22,036 bases of DNA, from the NCBI GenBank assembly GCA_025765595.1, contig JAIVFH010000403.1:1-22036 (forward strand), in the 5' to 3' direction. Source of the DNA: Obelidium mucronatum (lineage: Eukaryota; Chytridiomycota; Chytridiomycetes; Chytridiales; Chytriomycetaceae). The stretch's first letter is position 1; each line of letters starts with the position of its first letter. Both the position numbers and the translations under genes were made by a program. Under the pieces are notes generated by a model, which was given only the letters and a program-made list of their open reading frames with translations, searched no databases and was not told the DNA's origin. Below are positions 11,028 to 21,314 of the stretch, in pieces.

Positions 11028-11561
11028 ATGCACCCCCTTTCCCTGCTGCTCTTCCTCGCTGTCCTCAACAAATCGATCGCTGACGGAAACACCGATCCAA
11101 ACTGGAACGCCCCTTTTCAAATCGGTCTTGGTGTCAACTGCGAGCCCAATGACGTTGTTTGCGAAAAGGGCTGGATCTGCGCAAAACCAACTGGCCCTGA
11201 CTCGGACGAAAAACCTAAAATATGCCAGATCAGATACCGCGGTATCGGCAAACCATGTGGCCCCGATCCAAATGAACCAAATGTTCACGGATCGGGATGC
11301 AAAGCAGGTGGCCACTGTGTCGCGCGTGTGCCTGGAGTAGTTGGAAAATGTTATCCTGACCCTGTCGGCTTGGGAAAAGCATGCGGAGGAGCAGATGAGT
11401 TTGCTGCATCGTGTTTAGAGCCATATTCCTGTGAAAAGAGTGTCTGCAGAAAATTGGGGTCTGCGGGTCAAGAGTGTGGAGAAGACCTTGATGAAGCTGT
11501 ATGCAGCGGTTCGATGATCTGCAGGAACAAAAAATGCATAGTGGAAGTTATTATGATTTAA
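11028..11561 (+). CDS. Small secreted protein with four 4-Cys modules (copy A)
   Basis: A single exon of 177 aa. The ATG at 11028 is chosen because it begins a clean signal peptide (MHPLSLLLFLAVLNKSIADG). The mature part has 16 cysteines in four modules with spacings C6C5C14C, C13C5C10C, C9C5C4C and C8C5C4C. The middle gap is always five residues, and most modules open with Gly-x-x-Cys-Gly. No known family is recognised. It is extracellular by inference, with all cysteines probably paired. It lies next to a gene of the same architecture and size, so the two are likely a tandem duplication, although this copy lacks the neighbour's intron. Confidence 0.85.
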   Translation: MHPLSLLLFLAVLNKSIADGNTDPNWNAPFQIGLGVNCEPNDVVCEKGWICAKPTGPDSDEKPKICQIRYRGIGKPCGPDPNEPNVHGSGCKAGGHCVARVPGVVGKCYPDPVGLGKACGGADEFAASCLEPYSCEKSVCRKLGSAGQECGEDLDEAVCSGSMICRNKKCIVEVIMI

Positions 11562-11595
11562 TAGTCTTCCTTATTAGTTTCTGTAGTAATGAGCG

Positions 11596-11601
11596 AATAA
11601 A
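11596..11601 (+). terminator. Poly(A) signal of secreted protein A
   Basis: AATAAA 35 bp after the stop codon and 74 bp before the next start codon. Confidence 0.55.
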
Positions 11602-11674
11602 CCCATCGGCATGAATTTTTGTTACAGAGTTTTGTCTTTGAAGGTTCGACTTTTGACAAAACTGCAACAGCAGA

Positions 11675-12275
11675 ATGAGAACTGTCACACTCGCCTTGTG
11701 CTTGCTATGCATATTATTGATGACTTCAAACGCTTCTCCAATCTATGGAAGCGATATTCGCTATAACGGTGAGGCTTGAGTTGCTAAACGGATTATGATT
11801 TTAATATTGACTGATCAACCACGAAAAACTAGGTATTGGTGGATCCTGCGACTACAAACCGGGAGCACACCTTCACGAAGCATGTGAAACAGGTCTTACC
11901 TGCGTAAACTTGATCTGCGTCGAACGCGTCCACAAATATGGTGAATCGTGCAAGGACAAAGTCAAGGGAAAAATCAAGCACTCTGCTATTTGCGGTGCAG
12001 GTCTCGAATGCAAAGAATCAAAACTTCAATACATTTGCCAGTATATTCCCGTCTATCATGGAATCGGCGATTCCTGTGGTGGTACATCCCCAGGGTCTCC
12101 AGTTTGCGAGAAGGACCTTCTGTGCTTCAATAAAATTTGTAGAAGAGTAGCCGACCTGCATAGACCTTGTGGTGATGACCCCAAAGAAGATGCAGTTTGT
12201 AAGGGCGCTCTCGAGTGCCGGCTTGAAGGCGACGGTATCGGAAAAGGGTATTCTTGCCAAAAACCTCAATACTAG
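11675..12275 (+). CDS. Small secreted protein with four 4-Cys modules (copy B)
   Basis: Two exons, 11675-11768 and 11833-12275, encode 178 aa. The 64-bp intron has donor GTGAGG, a TGACTGAT branch-like site and acceptor CTAG. Exon 1 holds the signal peptide (MRTVTLALCLLCILLMTSNA). Exon 2 holds four modules with spacings C11C5C4C, C13C5C8C, C9C5C4C and C9C5C12C, again with an invariant five-residue middle gap. Length, signal peptide and module count match the upstream gene, although the sequences have diverged strongly. The function is not recognised; an effector, wall or adhesive role is possible but unsupported. Confidence 0.88.
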
Positions 12276-12286
12276 CCTCTTGATTT

Positions 12287-12292
12287 AATAAA
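12287..12292 (+). terminator. Poly(A) signal of secreted protein B
   Basis: AATAAA 11 bp past the stop codon, in a 73-bp gap before the GST gene. Confidence 0.5.
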
Positions 12293-12348
12293 GAGAAAGT
12301 GGATGACGAATCATCCTTCCTTTTTGTTATTATATTCCAAAAAAAAAA

Positions 12349-13199
12349 ATGCTGAAGTTGTATGAGCTTGTTTTCGACGCCACCGGCGCAGACCGCCACT
12401 ACTACGGAGGTATGTATCCAAAAACCGCCAAAAAAGGAACTTAAACTCAACCCACTCCACCTATGCATGGATCCAATAAAAAAAAACGATAGGCCCAAAC
12501 GGCTGGAAGATCCACCTCGCCCTCCTCCAAAAACAAATCCCATTCGAAATCGTTGAAGTCACCCACCACGACGTCCACACATCCCTCAGCGCAAAGCTAG
12601 GCCGCAAGGCAACATCCCCTGCAATTGAACTCGACGACGGAACAATTATTTGTGATTCATACCGAATTGCCGAGTTCTTGGAGGAAACGTACCCGAACCA
12701 ACCGTCCCTGTTTTCCGGGTCCAAGACAAACGAGCAAGCGGAAGTCAAAGTTGGGAAAACTTATTCTTTTATGATGGATAAAGGGCTTGGGGACTCGGAT
12801 TCGGAATGGGCTGTTTGGTTGGAACTCAGTCTCGACGGAATGCAGAGCCGTGTTGTCGAAGGACCCAACAGAGATTACTTTCTTTCGGACCAAAAATGGG
12901 GTAAAGACGGATTCAAGCAGATGAGCAAGAAACGAGAAAACGAGGATTTGGTCCGTCGCGCAAAGAACAGCGTCATGCCTTTGGTTGCATCGCTGAAGGA
13001 ACGGCCAGGCGAGTTTCTGCAAGGACAGGAGCCAGGATTTGTAGACTTTGTGGTCTTTGGACGGTATGCAATGTGTCGTAATAATTGCCCCGAACTTTCA
13101 AAGCAAGTGTGGGAGGATCATGCTGTCGAGTTGGAGCAGTGGGTGCAACGTCTTGTTGACAAGTTCCCCTCTATTCAGAAGCATCTCAGACCTTATTAA
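12349..13199 (+). CDS. Glutathione S-transferase, etherase-like, with one frame break
   Basis: Exon 1 (12349-12409) and exon 2 (12492-13199) are separated by an 82-bp intron (donor GTATGT, acceptor GATAG). Exon 1 plus the start of exon 2 read as a thioredoxin-fold N-domain, ending GGPNGWKIHLALLQKQIP. The continuation FEIVEVTHHDV, the CDSYRIAEFLEETYP segment and the C-terminal helices (ending HLRPY) lie in another frame. The switch falls at 12528-12542, which contains AAAAAC and CCCC; one base too many is present. Without it the protein would be about 255 aa, a normal GST length. The family resembles fungal LigE/etherase-like GSTs, which conjugate or cleave with glutathione in the cytosol. The break may be a homopolymer sequencing error or a true null allele. 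Confidence 0.8.
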
Positions 13200-13231
13200 T
13201 GATGCAGGAAATAATCTTGTTGTTTTTCAAA

Positions 13232-13237
13232 AATAAA
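13232..13237 (+). terminator. Poly(A) signal of the GST gene
   Basis: AATAAA 33 bp after the GST stop codon. Confidence 0.5.
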
Positions 13238-13292
13238 GTTTGTGTGGCACAGCTCTTGACTGACAACGTGGAACAATCAAACTGCCATACTC

Positions 13293-13298
13293 TATAAA
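13293..13298 (+). promoter_or_regulatory. TATA box of the Arf gene
   Basis: TATAAA lies 55 bp before the Arf start codon, in the 153-bp gap after GST. The position suits a short 5' leader. Transcription data are not available. Confidence 0.45.
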
Positions 13299-13352
13299 AT
13301 GAAACCATATCCTTCCATGATTCTTATTAAAACTTAAACAAAAAACATAATT

Positions 13353-14038
<686 letters not shown>

Positions 14039-14043
14039 AGGGG

Positions 14044-14049
14044 AATAAA
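14044..14049 (+). terminator. Poly(A) signal of the Arf gene
   Basis: AATAAA directly after the stop codon, with a second AATAAA near 14061. The opposing gene's signal is at 14092-14097. Confidence 0.5.
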
Positions 14050-14091
14050 GAATCATGCAAAATAAAATAATGTTTGGGGAAACGGTTGTTT

Positions 14092-14097
14092 TTTATT
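14092..14097 (-). terminator. Poly(A) signal of the 8-Cys mini-protein gene
   Basis: TTTATT on the plus strand is AATAAA on the minus strand, 55 bp beyond the stop codon at 14153. Confidence 0.5.
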
Positions 14098-14152
14098 CTT
14101 GATCCCCTTCGTTCATAGACAGATCGAAAAAAAGGAGAAACGGTGTTTTGAT

Positions 14153-14472
14153 TTAGTACCATTCAGCCCAGCAATCACCACGGCAGCAACCGCTGCAGCA
14201 TTGAGTCTTTCCTGCGGGTCTTGGGCCACACGCTGTTGTTCCACCGCGAACGCACTTTGACCAGCAAGGGGCAGCCGCAATAATGGCGTTTGGAGCAGCA
14301 CCTTCAGCAGCTGGAGGAACTGGAAGCATATCAGCGCCTTGAGGAATAGCAGGAGCAGCAGCTATAATAGGAGGGTTTTCAATTCAAAATGTATCACAAG
14401 GCGAGTGAGGAACTTACAAACTGTCAAGGCAGCAAAAGCGAGAGCCGCAGCCATAGAGAAAACGTTGACCAT
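14153..14472 (-). CDS. Secreted 8-cysteine mini-protein
   Basis: Two exons on the minus strand, 14418-14472 and 14153-14361, are joined across a 56-bp intron with a perfect GTAAGT donor and TATTATAG acceptor. The product is 87 aa. Residues 1-20 are a signal peptide rich in Ala and Phe. An Ala/Pro-rich, cysteine-free stretch of about 30 residues follows and could be a propeptide; no dibasic cleavage site is seen. The final 35 residues carry all eight cysteines as C-x3-C-x7-C-x9-CC-x2-CC-x3-C and end in Glu-Trp-Tyr. The gene is easily missed because neither exon alone is a long ORF. No family is recognised; candidate roles include antimicrobial peptide, secreted effector or signal, none shown by the sequence. 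Confidence 0.8.
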
Positions 14473-14531
14473 TGTTTTGCTGTTGGTGTTGTTGTTTTTG
14501 ATAATGGGAGACAAAGTTCGCTGGTCCCTCG

Positions 14532-14537
14532 TTTATA
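14532..14537 (-). promoter_or_regulatory. TATA box of the 8-Cys mini-protein gene
   Basis: TTTATA on the plus strand is TATAAA on the minus strand, 60 bp upstream of the start codon at 14472. The rest of 14540-15000 shows no gene or other clear signal. Confidence 0.5.
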
Positions 14538-15002
14538 TCTGTTTTCTTTTTTTCTTTTAATCAAAACGGAAGATCAAGTGGCAAAACAGACACCGAACGA
14601 TTTTCGATTAAGAGGACAAGGCCGACAAAGCGTTTTTTCTTATGCTCATGCGTGTCAGTAGATGGGACTTGAGTAAATAACTGGTAGGCGCATCAGCGGC
14701 CATTACACAAACCTAGTTGGCACTATACTTTGGTTCAGACTTCGGTTCGAAAAGACACTTGAAAAGATAAATACCATGGCGCCACCCAATTCACTCTGCA
14801 ATCAATTGAAATGAATTAAAGCGGCAACGCCAAAATTTCCAGCCACCTTAGCTTGATCCTCGAACGAGACAATGACAAAATGCTTTTCTTTTGATATTGA
14901 TGGCTGCCGCGTTTTGCTCGGTTGCCAGCTGTTTCATTTAAATAACTCAAGAGCGGAAAAGTCGGGAAGTCTTCGGGTTGGAACAAAAAAATATAACCGA
15001 CG

Positions 15003-16687
15003 ATGGAAGCCGTTTATGCGCACATTGACGCCAACACAAAGACATACATTGACCGTCTCGGTGAAGCCATTGCAATTCCAAGGTACGTCCATGAAGACGC
15101 GCATTAGGCTGTCTCTTCCTCTAACCTTTACAACACAAATAGTATCTCTGGAGACGCAAGCCACCGTCCGGATGTAATTCGAATGGGTGCCTGGCTGAAA
15201 GCAGAGCTCACTCGTTTGAAGTTTACTGAGATTGAAGAGCACCACCCTGGGAAACAGACTTTGCAAGGGAAGGTCCTGGATTTGCCACCTGTTGTCTTGG
15301 GAACCTATGGAACCTCTTCGGCAAAACCAACAGTGTTGGTGTATGGACACTATGACGTTCAACCAGTTGAGTTTTTTTTTTTTTTTAGAGTTCATGAGTT
15401 GCAGTTGGGTCATTGGTTGCTTTGTAATTGTGGCTCATCACGCAATCTTTCAGGCTCTCAAGGAAGATGGCTGGAAGTACGAACCATTCACCATGGTTGT
15501 TGAAGAAGAAACTGGAAGAATTTACGGTCGTGGTTCTACTGACGACAAGGCACCGATTCTGTCCTGGTTGTGGGTGGTTGAAGCCTACCAACAACTCGGC
15601 AAAGAACTTCCTGTCAATCTGAAGGTTTGCTTTGAAGGAATGGAAGAATCTGGATCAGAGGGCCTCGATGATATTATCTTCAAGGAAGCTGACCGCTACT
15701 TCAAAAACGTGGACTGTGTTTGCATTTCAGACAATTGTAAGCAACGCCGTTTATTGTTAGATTGGAACTGACATTTCTATTTTATGAAAGACTGGCTTGG
15801 AACCAAGAAACCATGTTTAACATACGGTCTTCGTGGGGTTTCTTACTTCATGCTCGAAGTCCAAGGACCAGCCAAAGATCTCCACTCTGGAGTCTTTGGA
15901 GGAACCGTACACGAACCAATGACCGACTTGGTTCACATCATGTCATCTCTTGTCACACCTTCTGGGAAAATCCTGATTCCAGGAATCTACGACGACGTTG
16001 CCCCAGTCACTGAAAGCGAAAACTCTCTATACGCCAACCTGGATTTCACTCTCAGCGATATCCACAATGCCACAGAAAGTGAAACCACAATCCACGAATC
16101 CGTGCGAGACACTTTGATGCATCGCTGGAGATTCCCATCCCTTTCGCTTCACGGAATTGAAGGCGCGTTTTATGCACCAGGTGCAAAAACTGTGATTCCA
16201 GCCAAAGTGATTGGAAAGTTTTCAATCAGAAGTGTTCCAAACCAAACTCCTGAAAAGATTGCCGAACTTGTCAAGGCGCATGTGGATTCCGAGTTTAAAA
16301 AGTTGAAGAGCAGAAACACTGTTAAACTCGAGGCACCTCAAGGTGGAAAGTGTTGGGTCGCTGATGTTAACAGCTGGAACTTTGGTTAGTTCACATACTG
16401 TAGTTTTTAGTAAGGTTTGTATTATTAATGAAAGCAAAACAGTCGCGGCCAGAAGTGCCATCGAAAAGGTTTTCAAGACTTCTCCAGATTTGACTCGCGA
16501 AGGTGGTTCTATTCCAGTTACTCTCACTTTCCAAGAGGCGTTGAACAAATCCGTTTTGTTGCTTCCAATGGGACGATCAGATGATGGTGCTCACTCTACA
16601 AACGAGAAAATTGACAAGTTCAATTATATCGAAGGCATCAAACTTCTTGCGACGTATCTCGAAGAAGTTGCAAGTGTTCCGAAGTAG
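15003..16687 (+). CDS. CNDP2: Cytosolic non-specific dipeptidase (M20 metallopeptidase)
   Basis: Five exons (15003-15082, 15143-15365, 15454-15736, 15791-16384, 16443-16687) give 474 aa, the usual size of CNDP2/Dug1-type enzymes. Metal and catalytic residues are present: His96 and Asp98 in YGHYDVQP, Asp131-132 in GSTDDKAP, Glu165-166 in [10 protein letters not shown], Asp194 in CISDNY, His227 in [10 protein letters not shown] and the C-terminal His in [28 protein letters not shown] is also typical. Known role: hydrolysis of dipeptides, in fungi including Cys-Gly from glutathione breakdown, using two divalent metals. Introns 2 and 4 require donors GTTGAG and GTTAGT; family conservation on both sides makes these joins secure. 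The gene model has no frame break. Confidence 0.95.
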
Positions 16688-16698
16688 TTGTAAACATT

Positions 16699-16704
16699 AA
16701 TAAA
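16699..16704 (+). terminator. Poly(A) signal of the dipeptidase gene
   Basis: AATAAA 12 bp after the stop codon; the next gene converges from the right. Confidence 0.55.
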
Positions 16705-16876
16705 TGGTCGCATATTGATGACTTTAAGATTTGTCCTCATGGAACAACTATATATTAGAGACTATCAGGGAGTACAACAAAATGCCAAAGAAAACAACAA
16801 TATATGGGCCAGCAGTCTCCCAGGATTATATGACAAATATCAGGGCAAAACAAAAAAAAACAACTAACAGACACCC

Positions 16877-19785
16877 TCACTCATCATCGGATTCATCATC
16901 AGAATCGTCAGACTCTGGACCACCACCAGCTTTAGAACCTGATCCGCCCTCAGCAGTGACAGCACCAGGCAAGTGGCCATGTTCGGTATGGTATTTTAGA
17001 CCATTCAAATTCTTGTAGCGTTTGCCGCAAGAAGCGATTGTACAGGCAAACGGTTTGGTCAAGTCTTCCGCGTCTCGCTTCTTTCTACCGAAGTAATAGC
17101 CGCTAGGCAGCTCATTCGGCTTTGTGTGAGAATGGTTCAAATGATACTAAAACCAAAAGTCAGCAATCCAAAATAACAAAGCAGGTCAGGACAAATCTCA
17201 CCTTCAAACCATTAGCATTCTTGTACTCTTTTTGCAAACAGGGCAGAAGAATCTCTTCTCGGCGCTTTCAGGATCAATAATTGACAGAGACCCCAGTTTG
17301 AGTCTCTTTTCCTCCCCAGCCTTGACTTTAGGTAAACGCTTGAGAACCAACTCAGCGAGAGTGGCACCGCCAGTAACTGCCTCCAGAGTAAGCGCCGCTG
17401 TTTCGGCGATAGCCCGAGTTTTGAATTTTCTGACAAATTCCGGGTCCAACTTCATGACTTCTTCAACAGGCTCAGGAGGCGCCACAACGGCTTTCTTTGC
17501 CGGTCTTTGCGCTGCTGCCGCTTTGGGTTCTCCGGATTTCTTTTCTCCAGTCTTCCTATTTCTGGAAGGAGCTGCACTGATTCGTCTTCGCGGCTTGCTA
17601 GCGTTACCACCAGTGACAGATTCTGGCGAATAAAAGTCCTCTTCTTCCTCCATTAATTCTACACCTTCTTCGTCGAGACGACTTGAGCTCTTACGACCAA
17701 GCTTTCGCGACCCAGATTCCTCCCTTGTAGCCGCAGCATTTAAAGCGGCGCTTAACGCGGATGTCCGCCGAGAGACAGAAGTACTACCACTTGTTCGGAA
17801 GGTTTCAATTTCGTCGACATCATCAACAACTGGACCTTGGTTTCTGCCACGGTGTTGTTTTGTTCGAAGCAGTGCATTCGGTGGTGTCAATACCGGACTG
17901 CTGGCCGTAATTACGCTGGTAGGGTCGACTTGTACAGAAGGAGGGAACTGCTGCCAACACGCATTTTCTTTGTTGACTTGCTGTTAAGGATGTTGGATTT
18001 CTTGTTAGAAGCTAAAGAGGGCGTGCTACTGGATCTCGTAACGGCGGCAGAAGAAGTCAGCCTGATTTTAAGAGGAATGACTGGCCTTCGTTTCGGCACG
18101 CGAGGAACTTTGAAGACTTGATCTTGAGAGAAAGAAGGTGCTGAGTTGTAGCGTTGGAGAGGGTGACCGGGTAATAAGTCGTCATCGTCGATGTAATAGT
18201 TTGGTGATAAATGAGACGATGCTGATGGTGCGTTTTTCCCAGGTTTCGATGTCAATCTCGAAGTCTTCATCGGAATCAGATGATTGGCCGCCTACATCAT
18301 ACTTTTGATGGTTTGAGTAGGCCATATCAGAGTCATCTGAAGATTCATAGTTGTAAGGTTGTGGGGATTGGACTTCTGACAACACCATCAGGCGGGGGCT
18401 TTTGGGCGAAGTGGAGCCTAAGGGAAACAAGAGACCATCCACTGAGGATTCATCTTCTTGGTAGATTTCTGCAAGAGAAATGGAAGATGACGGAAAAATT
18501 TCTTCATGATCTTCATGATGAGGGCCAAAACGGACAATTGGCCGCAACGGGAGGTGACCTGGACTCCAAGTCTCCCGAATTCAACAATGGTCCAGCTTCA
18601 GCCGGATTGGCAAAATCTGGTTGAAGAAGCATCAAAGCCAACGATCTAAAGCGTGATACCATCAGCCACAGCACATCCAACAACATCCCAAACACTTAAC
18701 TGTTCAAGGGCTTCGTCTGCTTGCTGCAATTCAATGTTACCTAATCGGTTTCAGAATATCAACGCCAACCACAGTGTCTTCAAACAGGTCTGGGTCAAAA
18801 GCTAAAAGACCATCATTGCAAGAATCTTCGTCATGGGCCAATGTATCATGGGAATCTCGACGACGTGGATGCTTGAATAGGAAAGCGACATCGTCTTCTT
18901 CTGAGAAGGAAACGGTTCAGGTTCATCGAACCCAGCAAATGGTGGTGCCACGTTGTCACTTTTTGGCGACATGTGTGGAGACATAGATGTTGGAGGAGTG
19001 AAAAATGATTGCTTTGGTGATACGCTTTCGGTGGGATTTTGGGGCGATTCAGAGTCAACAAGTGTGTCAGAATTGTCCTCCATAAATGCGCCAGCAGGAA
19101 TCAAATCATTCAAAAACAATGCATCCAACCCAGCAACTGACTCTAGAGTGCTTTGATCCGCTTGCGTCATTGGAGATAACTCAGGATGAGCTTCTGGATA
19201 TGCTTATTCAGTTCATGCAAATCTTCAAGGACAAGCCCACAGCACCAGAAGTCCTTGCAGAACTCTTTTTCAAGCGCCACTTCATTTCCAAAACTTCCGT
19301 TTCCGTTGAGAACACTGCTTAATTCTAGAGACGAGGATAATGTAGAGTTCCCCAAAAATGCAGTGATACTAGATGTTCGTTTTCTAGTCATTGGAGATGA
19401 CGATGACGATGACTGAATAAAAATTCCGACTCCAGGACTTTGTGACCTGGCAGACAGTTTTCGGGCTGTTAAATACGGAGTAACCTGTGGTGCTGGGGCT
19501 CGACGCAATTCGGTCAATGGTTGATGTCTTAGATAATGCGGTTTCGAGTAGAGATGTATGAGCTCCAGAAGATGGGGACGGAAGCATTGACCATCTACAT
19601 AAGAAAGTTGAGTTATCCGTTATCTGCTTCGGAATTAATAAGTACCGTGGAGATGAAGGGGCCTTTGAGTGAGCTGATTTCGCAATGTTCGCAGCTGATA
19701 GCCTCCGTGAACTAGCAGCGCTTCTATATTGCGTTGGGTGAGTGATGATCGGTGGTTTGGTGGGAGGAGGGGGCGAAGGTGACAT
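16877..19785 (-). CDS. Sfp1/JAZF1-like C2H2 zinc-finger protein, frame broken in places
   Basis: The start is placed at 19785. Supported exons are 19646-19785, one beginning at 19594, 18741-18900, one ending at 17202, and 16877-17146. The joins from about 17890 to 18740, and the donor near 19485, are uncertain. Finger 1 (about 19190-19260) reads [21 protein letters not shown]. Fingers 2 and 3 share YKN-x-NGLKYH: finger 2 spans the 55-bp intron 17147-17201, and finger 3 is in the last exon, followed by an acidic tail. This three-finger layout is that of yeast Sfp1, a TOR-linked regulator of ribosomal genes and cell size. Ser-rich and acidic linkers lie between. Finger 2 breaks at the T5 run 17229-17233 and finger 1 at 19189-19193, each one base short. 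The gene is either affected by indel errors or decaying. Confidence 0.7.
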
Positions 19786-20033
19786 CGAGAAAAAAAAACA
19801 AAAAGCTATTTTTAGGTCAGGCCAGACACACGCACATGGCGGGTTCGATGCTGGGGGGCCAAAAAATGCTGATCTCCCAAACAATAGGAGACAATCCACT
19901 TTGAGTACATCCAGTGATTATTCCAGTTACAGCGTATAGACATGAAAATCTTTACACATTGAACACTATCTCGCTATTTTGTAATTTCACGGATTAGCTC
20001 ACCGATGATTCATGCCGGAAAAATTCCGAGATA

Positions 20034-20429
20034 CTAGATGAGACATCCTGTGACTTCTGTAGCACACATTGCTGCTTGCATGGCATTAATGACCCGCAGC
20101 TGCAGGAGTGTTGCTGTTGGTGTATGGAAGGTGGTGGGTTTTATGTCTGCTGCCTTCAATTTCATTGTTGGTTTCGATCGTAACCACTTCAGCCGTATGA
20201 CCAGCCCCAATGAAACTGATGAAGAGGCCGTGGATGTATTGGACGACAGTGAGTTCAAAGATAGTTTGCGAGGTGCTGGTGCTGGGCTAGGATTAGAAGC
20301 AACGCGGGCAGCCAGTCCCTTAGATTTGACGACATTGCGAGTTTGCATGGTTACAGAATAGGACAGCGAGGTATGGGTGGCGGTGGTAGTGTCGCTGCTT
20401 GGGACCATCAAACAAGGGCTGTATGACAA
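20034..20429 (-). CDS. Doubtful Ser/Thr-rich hypothetical ORF
   Basis: A minus-strand ORF with a possible ATG near 20408 or 20350. Its first half reads as a Ser/Pro/Ala-rich segment (KGLAARVASNPSPAPAPRKL). After the GGGG run near 20205 a second frame looks more protein-like (GHTAEVVTIETNNEIEG) and ends at 20086-20088. It resembles no family I know. A plus-strand ORF covers the same bases (20038-20361). It may be noncoding sequence upstream of the Sfp1-like gene. Confidence 0.25.
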   Translation of the reverse strand: MSYSPCLMVPSSDTTTATHTSLSYSVTMQTRNVVKSKGLAARVASNPSPAPAPRKLSLNSLSSNTSTASSSVSLGLVIRLKWLRSKPTMKLKAADIKPTTFHTPTATLLQLRVINAMQAAMCATEVTGCLI

Positions 20430-21314
20430 ACTACTTTATCCTGCCAGACTGAGGTACTAGATCGTGTCTGGTGAGGTTTAAGCGGCTTCTTAGAGCGTAG
20501 CAGGATGGGCACAGGCGACTGGGTGCGTTAGGCGGTGCGTAAATCACTGGGGAGACCTGTTGTGAAACAGAGATCGAAATCAAAAAAACGTCTTTGCCAA
20601 AAAATTATCAAATCTCAAACCAAACCAGATCGAAGCGGATGGTGGGACCGATGAGCGCGCGTTTGCTTTGTGGGACGCGCCGGGCCTCGCGCAAAGAAGT
20701 AAAAAATACCAACTGAAATAAACTGTGGAATCCCAGCTTGGATTCCAATCGCAGAAGCGACAACGAGAAGTTCCACATTGTATTATCAAGAGATGAGCTT
20801 CTGGCCGAAACTACGTCTAGTTGAATCTTGTGATAATCTTCCTGCTAGGCTTGTTTCCAGGTCTGACACAACACGCCAGTACAAAACTATCATATGAGAG
20901 CACCCCGTCTATCCGCGCATTTTGATCGCATCCATTTCATTTGTTTTCAAGTTTGTTCCATAACTATGCGACCAAAGAGTCAAAGTAAGTGAATCACCTC
21001 CAGGTGCCCCTTGAAAAAGAGAAACTTCACTAACATTTGCTCCCTTGGTCCGTTGTCTGCGGCAGATACGAGGATTCCATTGTCAGTAGTAATTGATCGA
21101 TTTGCAAGTCAGCAATGCCGCGAGTATTGGTTGGCGTTTGCGGTTTGGCGTTCTGAGGCAGTGATAATTCTTTGTGATCGGAAAAAAAGCGAAGATTTTA
21201 AAACTTAATTCGGACCCATCTTTGCACACCAACACCAACTAATACCAAACCCATAGTCCTTGCTTTCTCATTTCCCAAAATTAGCCAGACAGCAATTAAT
21301 TACGTCGACCAGAT
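20430..21314. other. Intergenic stretch, no gene recognised
   Basis: Short ORFs on both strands lack family features. One inverted repeat (GGAATCC at 20727-20733, GGATTCC at 20740-20746, six-base loop) and a short GC-rich patch near 20650-20700 are visible. No tRNA-like B box was seen. Confidence 0.5.

Noticed and set aside
10295..11340. Three long plus-strand ORFs through the GC-rich region
   Set aside because: They are low-complexity Arg/Ala/Pro translations caused by high GC; the minus strand carries conserved TRAPPC11 sequence.
14741..14760. GGTTCGAAAA as a tRNA B box
   Set aside because: It lacks the trailing CC, and no A box or acceptor stem lies at tRNA spacing.
14872..15177. 101-codon plus-strand ORF before the dipeptidase
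   Set aside because: It overlaps dipeptidase exon 1 in another frame, runs through its first intron and resembles nothing.
20727..20746. Short hairpin as an RNA gene or terminator
   Set aside because: A seven-base stem with a six-base loop and no other RNA features is expected by chance.
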